A DNA stretch of 64,000 nt, taken from assembly GCF_019931575.1 (NCBI RefSeq), contig NZ_CP082923.1:1178001-1242000 (forward strand), given 5' to 3'. Position numbers and translations under genes: made by a program. This stretch comes from Caulobacter segnis. GTDB taxonomy: Bacteria; Pseudomonadota; Alphaproteobacteria; Caulobacterales; Caulobacteraceae. Below the pieces are notes generated by a model. The model had not been told where the DNA came from and made no database searches. It worked only from the letters and a program-made list of their open reading frames with translations. This document shows positions 39,942 to 48,139 of the stretch, piece after piece (within the stretch, counting starts at the first letter, position 1; each line of letters opens with the position of its first letter).

Positions 39942-40966
39942 GCCTTCGGCGGGGCGGTCGAGGCGCGGGGGACCAGGGTCAGCTCGGCGTTGGCATGACG
40001 CGGGGCCTCCTCGTCGCCGTCGTGCCGGGCCAGGGCGGCGGCCATCGACACGGCCGTCGCCGCCATGTCGGCGATCGGCTGGCGGATGGTGGTCAGCTCG
40101 GGCCACACCGTCGAGGCCACCGGCGTGTCGTCGAAGCCGCCGATGCTGAGTTCGCTGGGCACGTCCAGGCCCAGGCCGTGGGCCACCGCGCTGACGGCGG
40201 CGGCCATGTCGTCGTTGGCCGCGAAGATCGCCGTGGGCCGGCGGGCCGCGCCCAGCAGCCGGCGGGCGGCGTCCAGGCCCGAGCGGTAGGTGAAGTCGCC
40301 CTCGGCCACGAAGGCGTCGGTAACCGCCAGGCCCGCCTCGGCCATGGTGGCGCGGAAGCCCTCCTCGCGGCGGCGGGCGGTGGAGTGCCGGGCGTCGCCT
40401 CGGATAAAGGCGATGTCGACATGGCCCAGGTCGATCAGGTGCCGGGTCATCATTTGCGCGCCCGCGTAGTCGTCGACGAAGACCGAGGCCTTATCGGGAC
40501 GCGGGGCGGCGGTGGCGAAACTGACCGAGGGCACGCCCTCTTGTTCGAGATAGGCGAAGACCTCCGGGTCGTCGCATAGCGGCGGCGGCAGGACGATGGC
40601 GCGCACGCCGCCCTCGACCAGCTTGCGTACGGCGGCCAGCGGGGTCGGATGGGCCGGGGTCGGCTCGATCAGGAGCTGGCTGCCGCTGGCGCTGGCCTCC
40701 TTGAACGCGCCCATCAGGAAGTTGCTGAGGTTGGACGAGTTCGGGTTCGAATAGAGCAGCCCGATCTGGGCGATGCCGGTGCGCGTGGCGCGGGCCAGGG
40801 CGTTGGGGCGGTAGCCCAGGGTCTGGATCGCCGCATTGACCCGCTCGCGAACCTGGGCGCTGACGTGCGGATAGTCGTTGACCACCCGCGAGGCCGTCAT
40901 CGACGAGACGCCCGCGTGGCGCGCCACGTCATGGATGGTGGGCGTCTGCCGCCGCTGTCCGCTCAA
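39938..40966 (-). CDS. LacI-family transcription regulator 1
   Basis: 342 residues from TTG 40966, with GAGGG about 7 bases upstream; the frame is open much further upstream, antisense to GH97, but T-I-H-D-V-A-R-H-A-G-V-S-S-M-T-A-S-R-V-V marks the true N-terminus. LacI HTH and hinge (residues 9-60), then a periplasmic-binding-protein-like sugar domain with I-G-L-L-Y-S-N-P-N, F-I-R-G-D-A-R-H-S-T and G-G-F-D-D-T-P-V-A. Ligand unknown. It is divergent from GH97-GH43, with a TGATATCGTTATCA operator between, and is closely similar to LacI regulator 2. Confidence 0.9.
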   Translation of the reverse strand: MSGQRRQTPTIHDVARHAGVSSMTASRVVNDYPHVSAQVRERVNAAIQTLGYRPNALARATRTGIAQIGLLYSNPNSSNLSNFLMGAFKEASASGSQLLIEPTPAHPTPLAAVRKLVEGGVRAIVLPPPLCDDPEVFAYLEQEGVPSVSFATAAPRPDKASVFVDDYAGAQMMTRHLIDLGHVDIAFIRGDARHSTARRREEGFRATMAEAGLAVTDAFVAEGDFTYRSGLDAARRLLGAARRPTAIFAANDDMAAAVSAVAHGLGLDVPSELSIGGFDDTPVASTVWPELTTIRQPIADMAATAVSMAAALARHDGDEEAPRHANAELTLVPRASTAPPKA

Positions 40967-41110
40967 GATCGCCCTCGCAACTGGCGCGACTCTCCCGTGG
41001 GGCGCGCTCGCCCACACTGTATCGAAGTCACGGGGGCGATGTCCAAGCGCGCGCGTCGAGATCGTCTCGACGTGTCGACAACGGCTTGCCAAGCCCGTCT
41101 TAATCGGCTC

Positions 41111-41124
41111 TGATATCGTTATCA
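41111..41124. promoter_or_regulatory. LacI operator, GH97 copy
   Basis: TGATATCGTTATCA, a 14-bp near-palindrome around the central CG, in the divergent region between LacI regulator 1 and GH97. It is 53 bases upstream of the GH97 start. One of six copies. Confidence 0.7.
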
Positions 41125-41176
41125 CAAATCGCCGACATGGGTCGTCGGCGCGAACGAGAACAGTTGGGGTTGGAGC

Positions 41177-43147
41177 GTGTCGGGAACAGATTCTTCGAAA
41201 TCCGAAGACGTGAACGGTCGTGGTCCCGCGCGTCGCGGTGTGCTGGCCGGCGCGGGCGCGGCCCTGCTGGCGGGGCCGACCTGGGCCAAGGGCGAGGGAC
41301 ACGAGATCATCTCGCCCGATGGCCGCCTTCGCCTGCGGCTGTCGCTGGGCGCCCAGGGACCGGCCTGGAGCGTGACGCGCGCTGGCAAGCCGGTCTTGGC
41401 CGCCAGCCCGTTGGGCCTGGTGACGGCCGACGGCCAGCGCCTGGGTCCGGGCGCGCACGTCGCGGGGACCAGCCGTCGCCGCGAGGGCGGTGACTGGGTT
41501 CCGCCCTACGGCATTCGCAAGCGCTACGACCAGGCCTGTTCGGAGCTGACGATCGAATTCGTGCAGCCCGTCTCGGGCTTGAGGTTCGCGGTGGTGGCGC
41601 GGGCCTATGATCACGGCTGCGCGGTCCGCTACGTGCTGCGCGCCGCGCCCGGCGGGGCGCTGAAGCTGAAGGGCGAGGCCACCGGCTTCGTCCTGCCGCC
41701 TCGGACCGTCGTGTACGCCAGCCGCGACGAGGGCGAATATTATCGGACCGCCCCGGCGGACGTGGGGCCGGCGCCGCATCCGGACCTGACCGCCAGTTCG
41801 GACAAGGAGGTCCTGGCCGACCTGCCGGTGACGGCCCTGGTCCCCGGCGCGGCGGTGCTGATCGCCGAGTCCGATCGCCTGGACTATCCGCGCGCCATGC
41901 TGAGCGCCCAAGGCGGGACGCTGGTGACGCACATGATGCGCTATCCGGGTCGCGCCGACGGCTATTCCGGCCCGGGCGAGACGCCGCCCGAGGAGAGCTT
42001 TGACTTCGCGGTCGGCCAGGCCAGCCCCTGGCGCGTGCTGCTGGTCGCGGACAACGAAGCCGGCCTCGTCGAGCGCGCCGACCTGATCACCACCCTGGCC
42101 AGCCCGAACCGCCTGGGCGACGTCAGCTGGATCAAGCCGGGCCGCGCGGTTCGGGTGCGCAAGCCCTACAGCATGGCCGGAACGATGGACGTCATCGCCT
42201 TCGCCGCCGCGCGCAAGCTGGACTACATCGAGTTCGACGCCCACTGGTACGGCGACGGCACCGACCCCAGCGACGCCACCCGCGCCATCCCCGCCCTGGA
42301 CATGCCCGCCATCGTCGCGGCGGCGCGCGAGAAGGGGCTGGGGGTCATCCTCTATGTCGACCGCGTGCCGGTCATGCGCCAGCGCGACGCGATCCTGTCC
42401 ACCTACAAGGCCTGGGGCGTCGCGGGCATCAAGTTCGGCTTCGTCTGGGAGGGGCGGCAGTCGGACGTCCGCTTCATCACCGACCTGGTCCGCGCGTGCG
42501 GCGAGCACCACCTGCTGGTGAACCTGCACGACAACCTGCGCCCGGCCGGACTGGAGCGGACCTATCCGAACTACGTCGCCCTGGAAGGCGTGCGCGGCAA
42601 CGAGCAGTTCCCGACCGCGCGCCACAACGTCACCCTGCCGTTCACGCGGGCGGTGGCCGGACCGATCGACTACACGATCTGCTACGCCCACGGACGCAAC
42701 CAGACGACCAACGCCCACCAGCTGGCCATGGCGGCCGTCTACTACAACCCGCTGACCTTCCTCTACTGGTACGACGCGCCCGAGAAGTACGCGGGCAAGC
42801 CGTGGCCGGAGCTGGCCTGGTTCGACGCGTGCCCGACCACCTGGGACGAGACCCGCGCCCTGGCCGGCAAGATCGGCGAATACGCGGTCGTGGCCCGGCG
42901 CAGCGGCGATCGCTGGTTCCTGGGCGCGATGACCAACGAGGCGCCGCGCGTGCTGAAGATCCCGCTGGCCTTCCTGGGCAAGGGAACGCGCCGGGCGCGG
43001 GTGTTCGCCGACGGCGACGCCGGCGCCAAGGCCAACCAGACGCCGGTGATCGTTTCGGAGAGCCGCTTGGATGGGAGCGGTATCCTGACCCTTGACCTCA
43101 AGCCCAGCGGCGGCCAAGCCGTGCTGTTCGAGGCGCCGGAGGTCTAG
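41177..43147 (+). CDS. Exported GH97-family glycoside hydrolase (656 aa)
   Basis: Start taken as GTG 41177. A Tat-like signal (P-A-R-R-G-V-L-A-G-A-G-A-A-L-L-A) follows a short polar head, so the true start could be an internal GTG. N-terminal beta-sandwich (I-S-P-D-G-R-L-R-L-R) and GH97 barrel: F-D-A-H-W-Y-G, D-L-V-R-A-C-G-E-H-H-L-L-V-N-L-H-D, E-R-T-Y-P-N-Y-V-A-L-E-G-V-R-G-N-E (Glu470) and A-G-P-I-D-Y-T. Retaining GH97 alpha-galactosidases have a nucleophile Asp after the barrel strand A-G-I-K; here it reads K-F-G-F-V (Gly421). The gene overlaps nothing and is followed 3 bases on by GH43. Likely alpha-linked side-chain removal; linkage uncertain. Confidence 0.85.
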   Translation: MSGTDSSKSEDVNGRGPARRGVLAGAGAALLAGPTWAKGEGHEIISPDGRLRLRLSLGAQGPAWSVTRAGKPVLAASPLGLVTADGQRLGPGAHVAGTSRRREGGDWVPPYGIRKRYDQACSELTIEFVQPVSGLRFAVVARAYDHGCAVRYVLRAAPGGALKLKGEATGFVLPPRTVVYASRDEGEYYRTAPADVGPAPHPDLTASSDKEVLADLPVTALVPGAAVLIAESDRLDYPRAMLSAQGGTLVTHMMRYPGRADGYSGPGETPPEESFDFAVGQASPWRVLLVADNEAGLVERADLITTLASPNRLGDVSWIKPGRAVRVRKPYSMAGTMDVIAFAAARKLDYIEFDAHWYGDGTDPSDATRAIPALDMPAIVAAAREKGLGVILYVDRVPVMRQRDAILSTYKAWGVAGIKFGFVWEGRQSDVRFITDLVRACGEHHLLVNLHDNLRPAGLERTYPNYVALEGVRGNEQFPTARHNVTLPFTRAVAGPIDYTICYAHGRNQTTNAHQLAMAAVYYNPLTFLYWYDAPEKYAGKPWPELAWFDACPTTWDETRALAGKIGEYAVVARRSGDRWFLGAMTNEAPRVLKIPLAFLGKGTRRARVFADGDAGAKANQTPVIVSESRLDGSGILTLDLKPSGGQAVLFEAPEV

Positions 43148-43150
43148 GAT

Positions 43151-44860
43151 ATGCGCAAGCGATCGATCCTTCTCGCTCTGGCCCTGCTGACGGCGTCGCC
43201 GACCCTGGCGGCGGAACAGAAGGCCTGGCTGCCCGACCAGGGCGACGGGACCTATCGCAACCCGGTGCTGGCCGGGGACTATTCAGACCCCGACGTCGTC
43301 CGGGTGGGCCAGTACTACTACCTCGTCGCCTCGTCGTTCACGAACACGCCGGGCCTGCCGATCCTGCGCTCGACCGATCTCGTCAACTGGACGCTGATCG
43401 GCCATGCGCTGAAGGACATCCCGCCCGTGGCCCATCATATGGCCCCGCGCCGCGGCGGCGGGGTCTGGGCGCCGGCCATCCGCCACCACGGCGGGCTGTT
43501 CATGATCTACTACCCCGATCCGGACTTCGGAGTGTTCCTGGTCACGGCCAAGGACCCGGCTGGGCCGTGGAGCAAGCCGGTGCTGGTCGACGACGCCAAG
43601 GGCATGATCGATCCCGCGCCCTTCTGGGACGATGACGGCCAGGGCTGGATGGTCCACGGCTGGGCCCGCTCGCGCGCCGGTTTCGCCAACGTCATCAGCC
43701 TGCGCCGCCTGAACGCGGCGGGTGACAAGGCCGTGGGCGAGCGGATCAAGATCATCGAGGGCGACAGCCTGCCGCCGGTCGCGACCTCGCGTGGCCCGTT
43801 TCCGTGGATGACCACCGAGGGTCCCAAGCTCTACAAGCGTGACGGCTGGTACTATGTCTTCGCCCCCAGCGGCAGCGTGAAGGGCGGCTGGCAGGGCGTG
43901 TTCCGGTCGCGCAAGCTGACCGGCCCCTGGGAGGGCCGCGACGAGCTGGACCAGGGCAAGACCGAGGTCAACGGGCCTCACCAGGGCGCGTGGGTCACCA
44001 CCCCGACCGGCGAGGACTGGTTCCTGCACTTCCAGGACTACGACTCCTATGGCCGCCGGGTGTGGCTGCAGCCGATGGCCTGGAAGGACGGCTGGCCGGT
44101 GATCGGCGCCGATCCTGACGGCGACGGGATCGGCGAGCCTGTGCTGGTTCACCGAAAGCCGAAGAGCGCCATCGCCTCGGTCATCACGGCGCCCGTCGAC
44201 AGCGACATGTTCGACGGCAAGCTGAACCTGGGTTGGCAGTGGAACTCCAATTCGCAGGCCGATTGGGCCGACCTGAAGGCCGCGCCGGGGAAGCTGCGGC
44301 TGAAGTCGATCTCGGGTTCGGAGAACCTGTGGGAGGCGGGCGCGGTCCTGACCCAGAAGCTGCCGGCTGAGCGCTTCACCGCCACCACCAAGCTGACCCT
44401 GGCGCCGCGCGCCGTGGGCGAGCAGGCGGGCCTCGTCATGTTCGGCGCCGACTACGCCTGGATCGGCCTGCGCAACGGCAAGGACGGCCTGTCGCTGGTC
44501 CGCGTCGACCGTCCGGGCGCCGACGCCTTCAAGCCGCAGCGCGAGACGACGGTGCTGGACAAGGCGCCCGACACCGTGTGGCTGCGCCTGTCGGCCGAGC
44601 CGGTGACCGTGGCCGAGCCGCCGCCGGGCTTCACGCCGTTCTGGCCGTCGATGCTGCGCTCGGTCCACGCCAAACTCACCTTTAGCTACAGCCTGGACGG
44701 CCTGACCTACCACCCGGTGGGCGAGCCGTTCGTCAGCAAGCCCGGCCGCTGGGTCGGCGCGCAGATGGGCGTTTTCGCCCAGGCGCCGACCGGCACGCCG
44801 TCGAACACCTCCACCCGGATCGGCTGGGCGGACGTCGAGGAGTTCCTGGTCGGACCCTGA
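43151..44860 (+). CDS. Exported GH43 beta-xylosidase/alpha-L-arabinofuranosidase-like enzyme
   Basis: 569 residues with signal peptide MRKRSILLALALLTASPTLA. The five-blade propeller carries the GH43 triad: base Asp46 in D-Y-S-D-P-D-V, pKa-tuning Asp154 in G-M-I-D-P-A-P-F and acid Glu223 in T-T-E-G-P-K-L-Y. A second C-terminal beta-sandwich (from about residue 345, F-D-G-K-L-N-L-G-W-Q-W-N) is the concanavalin-like domain usual in xylosidase/arabinofuranosidase GH43 members. It starts 3 bases after GH97, so both are one operon. It would remove arabinose or xylose side residues in the periplasm. Confidence 0.9.
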   Translation: MRKRSILLALALLTASPTLAAEQKAWLPDQGDGTYRNPVLAGDYSDPDVVRVGQYYYLVASSFTNTPGLPILRSTDLVNWTLIGHALKDIPPVAHHMAPRRGGGVWAPAIRHHGGLFMIYYPDPDFGVFLVTAKDPAGPWSKPVLVDDAKGMIDPAPFWDDDGQGWMVHGWARSRAGFANVISLRRLNAAGDKAVGERIKIIEGDSLPPVATSRGPFPWMTTEGPKLYKRDGWYYVFAPSGSVKGGWQGVFRSRKLTGPWEGRDELDQGKTEVNGPHQGAWVTTPTGEDWFLHFQDYDSYGRRVWLQPMAWKDGWPVIGADPDGDGIGEPVLVHRKPKSAIASVITAPVDSDMFDGKLNLGWQWNSNSQADWADLKAAPGKLRLKSISGSENLWEAGAVLTQKLPAERFTATTKLTLAPRAVGEQAGLVMFGADYAWIGLRNGKDGLSLVRVDRPGADAFKPQRETTVLDKAPDTVWLRLSAEPVTVAEPPPGFTPFWPSMLRSVHAKLTFSYSLDGLTYHPVGEPFVSKPGRWVGAQMGVFAQAPTGTPSNTSTRIGWADVEEFLVGP

Positions 44861-44911
44861 TCCCGGCGCTGGCGATTTGATCGTGCGCCGGCGCCTGCTA
44901 TGGACTGTGTT

Positions 44912-44925
44912 TGTTATCGTCATCA
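44912..44925. promoter_or_regulatory. LacI operator, LacI-2 copy
   Basis: TGTTATCGTCATCA, 14-26 bases upstream of the TTG start of LacI regulator 2, matching the shared motif except at two positions. It would give autoregulation. It lies inside the longer open frame, which supports the later start. Confidence 0.6.
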
Positions 44926-44938
44926 ATCGCGAGGGTGC

Positions 44939-46024
44939 TTGACCGGAACGCGCGAGACCAAGGCCCCGAAAGGGCGTGTGGCGACCAAGGCGGGCGACCC
45001 GTCGCGGCCCATCACCATCCACGACGTGGCGCGCCACGCCGGGGTCGGCTCGATGACCGTCTCGCGGGTGATCCGGGGCGCGGCCAATGTCAGCCCCGCC
45101 ATGCGCGAGAAGGTCGAGGCGGCGGTCAGCGCGCTGAACTACCAGGTCAATGTCGCGGCCCGGGCGACGCGCTCGCGGGCCACGGCCGCGCGGATCGGCA
45201 TCCTCTATTCCAACCCCAGCGCCTCGTATCTCAGCGAGATCATGGTCGGCGGTCTTGAGCAGAGCTCGAAGCTGGCCGGGCACCTGCTGCTCGAGCGCTG
45301 CGAGGGCCTGGCGGGGCAACAGGCGGCGGTCAAGCGGCTGCTGGCGGCGGGGGTGGACGGGGTGATCCTGCCGCCGCCGTTGTGCGACTCCCGCCCGACG
45401 ATCAACCGGCTGCTGGGCGAGGGCGTCACGGTGCTGGCCTTGGCCACGGCGCGGCCGATGGACGACGTCTCGTGCGTGCGCATCGACGACTACCAGGGCG
45501 CGCTGGCCATGACCCGGCGGCTGGTGGCCCTGGGTCATCGCGACATCGCCTTCATCAGGGGCGACCCGCAACACACCCCGACCGAGGTCCGCTTCGAGGG
45601 CTTCCTGGCCGGCATGGCCGAGGCCGGGATCGCGGTGCGAGACGACTGGGTGGCCGAGGGGCTGTTCACCTATCGCTCGGGCCTGGCGGCGGCCGAGAAA
45701 CTGTTGGACGGCGCGGCGCGGCCGACGGCGATCTTCGCCAGCAATGACGACATGGCCGCCGCGGCCCTGGCCGTCGCCCACGGGCGCCAGATCGCCGTGC
45801 CGCGCGACCTGACCGTCTGCGGCTTCGACGACACGGCGGTGGCGACCACGGTCTGGCCCGAGCTGACCACCATCCACCAGCCGATCGCCGCCATGGGGCG
45901 CACGGCCGTGTCGCTGATCGCCGAAGAGATCCGGGCCCGCAAGGCCGGCGAGACGCCGGCCCCGAACCATCACCTGATGAAGTTCACCCTGATCGAGCGC
46001 GGCTCGTCGGGGCCGCCGCCCTAG
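44939..46024 (+). CDS. LacI-family transcription regulator 2
   Basis: 361 residues from TTG 44939, chosen because GAGGG lies 3-8 bases upstream and because an earlier ATG would place the operator inside the coding region. HTH: I-T-I-H-D-V-A-R-H-A-G-V-G-S-M-T-V-S-R-V-I. The ligand domain parallels LacI regulator 1 closely (I-G-I-L-Y-S-N-P-S-A-S, V-I-L-P-P-P-L-C-D, F-I-R-G-D-P-Q-H-T), so the two are paralogues with probably related ligands and operators. It follows GH43 by 78 bp and converges on the ROK gene with overlapping stops. Confidence 0.9.
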   Translation: MTGTRETKAPKGRVATKAGDPSRPITIHDVARHAGVGSMTVSRVIRGAANVSPAMREKVEAAVSALNYQVNVAARATRSRATAARIGILYSNPSASYLSEIMVGGLEQSSKLAGHLLLERCEGLAGQQAAVKRLLAAGVDGVILPPPLCDSRPTINRLLGEGVTVLALATARPMDDVSCVRIDDYQGALAMTRRLVALGHRDIAFIRGDPQHTPTEVRFEGFLAGMAEAGIAVRDDWVAEGLFTYRSGLAAAEKLLDGAARPTAIFASNDDMAAAALAVAHGRQIAVPRDLTVCGFDDTAVATTVWPELTTIHQPIAAMGRTAVSLIAEEIRARKAGETPAPNHHLMKFTLIERGSSGPPP

Positions 46025-46947
46025 ACGGCCTCGGCCATCGCCCGGACCTCGTCCAGCGACCACAACCGCGCCGCGCCGCGCACGCCCGAGGCGTCGCCCC
46101 AGACCGCCGGCGCGATCCGGGCCTTCCACTGGTCGGAGAACACGCGCGGCGCGATCAGGGCGGGCAGGCGGTCATAGATCTCGGCGACGTTCGACAGGCC
46201 GCCGCCCAGCACGATCACGTCCGGGTCGACGATGTTGCACAGCACGGCCACGGCGCGGCCCAGCCGGTCCAGGAAACGCTCGAAGGCAGCCGTCCCCTGC
46301 GGCTCGCCGGCGCGAAACCGCTCGATGATCGCTTCGCCCGGCAAATCCAGGCCGGTGGTCTGGCGGAAGTCGTGGCGCAGGCCGGTGCCAGAGATCCACA
46401 TCTCCAGGCAGCCGCGCTGGCCGCACCAGCAGGCCGGGCCCTCGCGCTCGTCCGCCGTGGGCCAGGGCAGGGGAATATGGCCCCACTCGCCGGCGATGCC
46501 GTTCAGGCCCTCGATCAGCTTGCCGTCGACCGTCAGGCCGCCGCCGCAGCCGGTGCCCAGGATGATGGCGTAGGAGACCTTAGCGCCGGCCGCCGCGCCG
46601 TCGACGGCCTCGGACAGGGCCAGGCAGTTGGCGTCGTTGGCCAGGCGCACCGGCCGGGCAAGCGCCTCGGACAGGTCCTCGCGAAAGCGCCGGCCGTTCA
46701 GATACAGCGAGTTGGCGTTGCGCATGACGCTGGTCGAGGGCGAGATCGAGCCTGGCGCGCCGATCCCCAGCGTGCCGCGCCGGCCGACCTGCTGCTCCAT
46801 CCGGGCCACGAGGTCGCCGACCAGAGCGATCGCCGCCTCATAGGCCCCGGGGTTGGGCGCGCGGGCGCGGGCCAGCACCTGTCCGGTAGCGTCCAGGGCG
46901 GCGGCCTCGACCTTGGTGCCGCCGAAATCCACGCCGATCTGGATCAC
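46021..46947 (-). CDS. ROK-family sugar kinase
   Basis: 308 residues from GTG 46947. ATP-binding G-V-D-F-G-G-T-K-V at the N-terminus, the ROK signature around G-T-G-C-G-G-G, catalytic Asp in A-N-D-A-N-C-L-A, and the zinc-binding C-W-C-G-Q-R-G-C-L-E loop. Length and motifs fit glucokinase/fructokinase-type ROK enzymes. It phosphorylates a free hexose in the cytoplasm, probably one released by the adjoining glycosidases. It is last in the MFS-GH88-ROK operon; its start overlaps the GH88 stop by 4 bases (GTGA). Confidence 0.9.
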   Translation of the reverse strand: MIQIGVDFGGTKVEAAALDATGQVLARARAPNPGAYEAAIALVGDLVARMEQQVGRRGTLGIGAPGSISPSTSVMRNANSLYLNGRRFREDLSEALARPVRLANDANCLALSEAVDGAAAGAKVSYAIILGTGCGGGLTVDGKLIEGLNGIAGEWGHIPLPWPTADEREGPACWCGQRGCLEMWISGTGLRHDFRQTTGLDLPGEAIIERFRAGEPQGTAAFERFLDRLGRAVAVLCNIVDPDVIVLGGGLSNVAEIYDRLPALIAPRVFSDQWKARIAPAVWGDASGVRGAARLWSLDEVRAMAEAV

Positions 46948-48137
46948 CAGTAGGGCTCCCAGATGCGCGTCAGGCGCACCAGCGCCTCGAGGAAGAAGTA
47001 GTCGCCCCAGATGCAGGCCTCGTCGACGCCGACGCCCTTGGGCATGTGATAGACCGCGTGGGCCAGGACACCGGTCCCCGGTGGGCCCTGCGGCAGCAGG
47101 TAGCGTTCGCCCAGGACGCCGACCATGGCCAGGGCCGCGGCCTCGTAGGTCTCGCGGTCGGGATCGCCCAGCGGCAGGGCGCGGGCCAGTTCCAGCAGGC
47201 CGCAGGCGGCGATGGCGGCGGCCGAGCTGTCGCGCGGCTGGGTGTCGTCGGTGAAGACCAGGTCCCAGCAGCAGATCAGGTCATCCGGCAGACGGTTCAG
47301 GAAGTAGTTGGCCAGCCGCGCCGCGACCGCGATCAGCGCCGGATCGGCGTTGTAGCGGTGGACCAGCGGGAAGCCCGACACGCCCCAGGCCTGGCCCCGC
47401 GCCCAGCACGAGCTGTCGCTGAAGCCCTGGTGGGTCGTGCCCCGCAGCGGCGCGCCGGTGACCGGGTCCATGAAGAAGGTGTGGAAGGTCGAGGCGTTGG
47501 ATCGGACGATGTGGCGCGCGGCCTGAGCGATGTGGCGGTCGGCGGCGCGAGCGTACTCGCGATCGCCGGTGACCTCGGCGGCCCAGTAGAGCAGGGGGAG
47601 GTTCAGGTTGCAGTCGATGATCATCCGGCCCGCCTCGGCCGGGTTGGAGAGGTCGCCCCAGGCCTGGATGATCCCCGCCGTCGGCAGGAAGCGGTCGAGC
47701 AGGGCGTCGGCGGCCTGGATAGCCGCGTCGCGCGCGCACGCATCGTCAGTGAGCTTCCAGGCGGCGACGCACGACAGGGAATAGAGGAAGCCCAGGTCGT
47801 GGTGGTCGACATTGATCCGGTGATCGATGCGATGCTTGAAGCCGCGCACCTGGCGTTCGGCCGCCTCGCGATAGCGCGCCTCGCCGCTGGCCTCGTGGGC
47901 CAGCCACAGCATCCCGGTCCAGAAGCCATTGGTCCATTCGACATTGTCGATGGCCGGATAGATTCCGCCCTCGCTGGACGGCGCGGGGAAGGCGTCGGTG
48001 AAGACCGCCAGGCTGTTGTCGATCCGCGCCAGCACGGCGGCCAGGATCGCGTCCAGACGGGCCCGGTCGGGGCGGGGACGATTCAGGATCTCGTCGGCGC
48101 GCCGGATCGGCTCGCGCGCGGCGGGGGCAGAAAGCAT
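46944..48137 (-). CDS. GH88 unsaturated glucuronyl hydrolase
   Basis: 397 residues without a signal peptide, so cytoplasmic. An (alpha/alpha)6 barrel with W-T-N-G-F-W-T-G-M-L-W-L, D-H-H-D-L-G-F, R-M-I-I-D-C-N-L-N-L-P-L-L and W-A-R-G-Q-A-W-G. Asp114 and Asp175 are 61 residues apart, the same spacing as the catalytic pair (Asp88/Asp149, from memory) of the Bacillus enzyme. GH88 hydrates the 4,5-double bond of uronic acids left by polysaccharide lyases. No lyase is in the window. The gene follows the MFS transporter with a 2-base gap and precedes the ROK kinase. Confidence 0.88.
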   Translation of the reverse strand: MLSAPAAREPIRRADEILNRPRPDRARLDAILAAVLARIDNSLAVFTDAFPAPSSEGGIYPAIDNVEWTNGFWTGMLWLAHEASGEARYREAAERQVRGFKHRIDHRINVDHHDLGFLYSLSCVAAWKLTDDACARDAAIQAADALLDRFLPTAGIIQAWGDLSNPAEAGRMIIDCNLNLPLLYWAAEVTGDREYARAADRHIAQAARHIVRSNASTFHTFFMDPVTGAPLRGTTHQGFSDSSCWARGQAWGVSGFPLVHRYNADPALIAVAARLANYFLNRLPDDLICCWDLVFTDDTQPRDSSAAAIAACGLLELARALPLGDPDRETYEAAALAMVGVLGERYLLPQGPPGTGVLAHAVYHMPKGVGVDEACIWGDYFFLEALVRLTRIWEPYW

Positions 48138-48139
48138 GT

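Noticed and set aside
41000..43117. N-terminal extension of the LacI-1 frame across GH97
   Set aside because: The LacI HTH begins right after TTG 40966 with a ribosome site; the upstream part has no motifs and overlaps a clear GH97.
43283..46129. 948-residue minus-strand frame over GH43 and LacI-2
   Set aside because: No recognisable motif and low-complexity composition; the opposite strand encodes two well-supported proteins.
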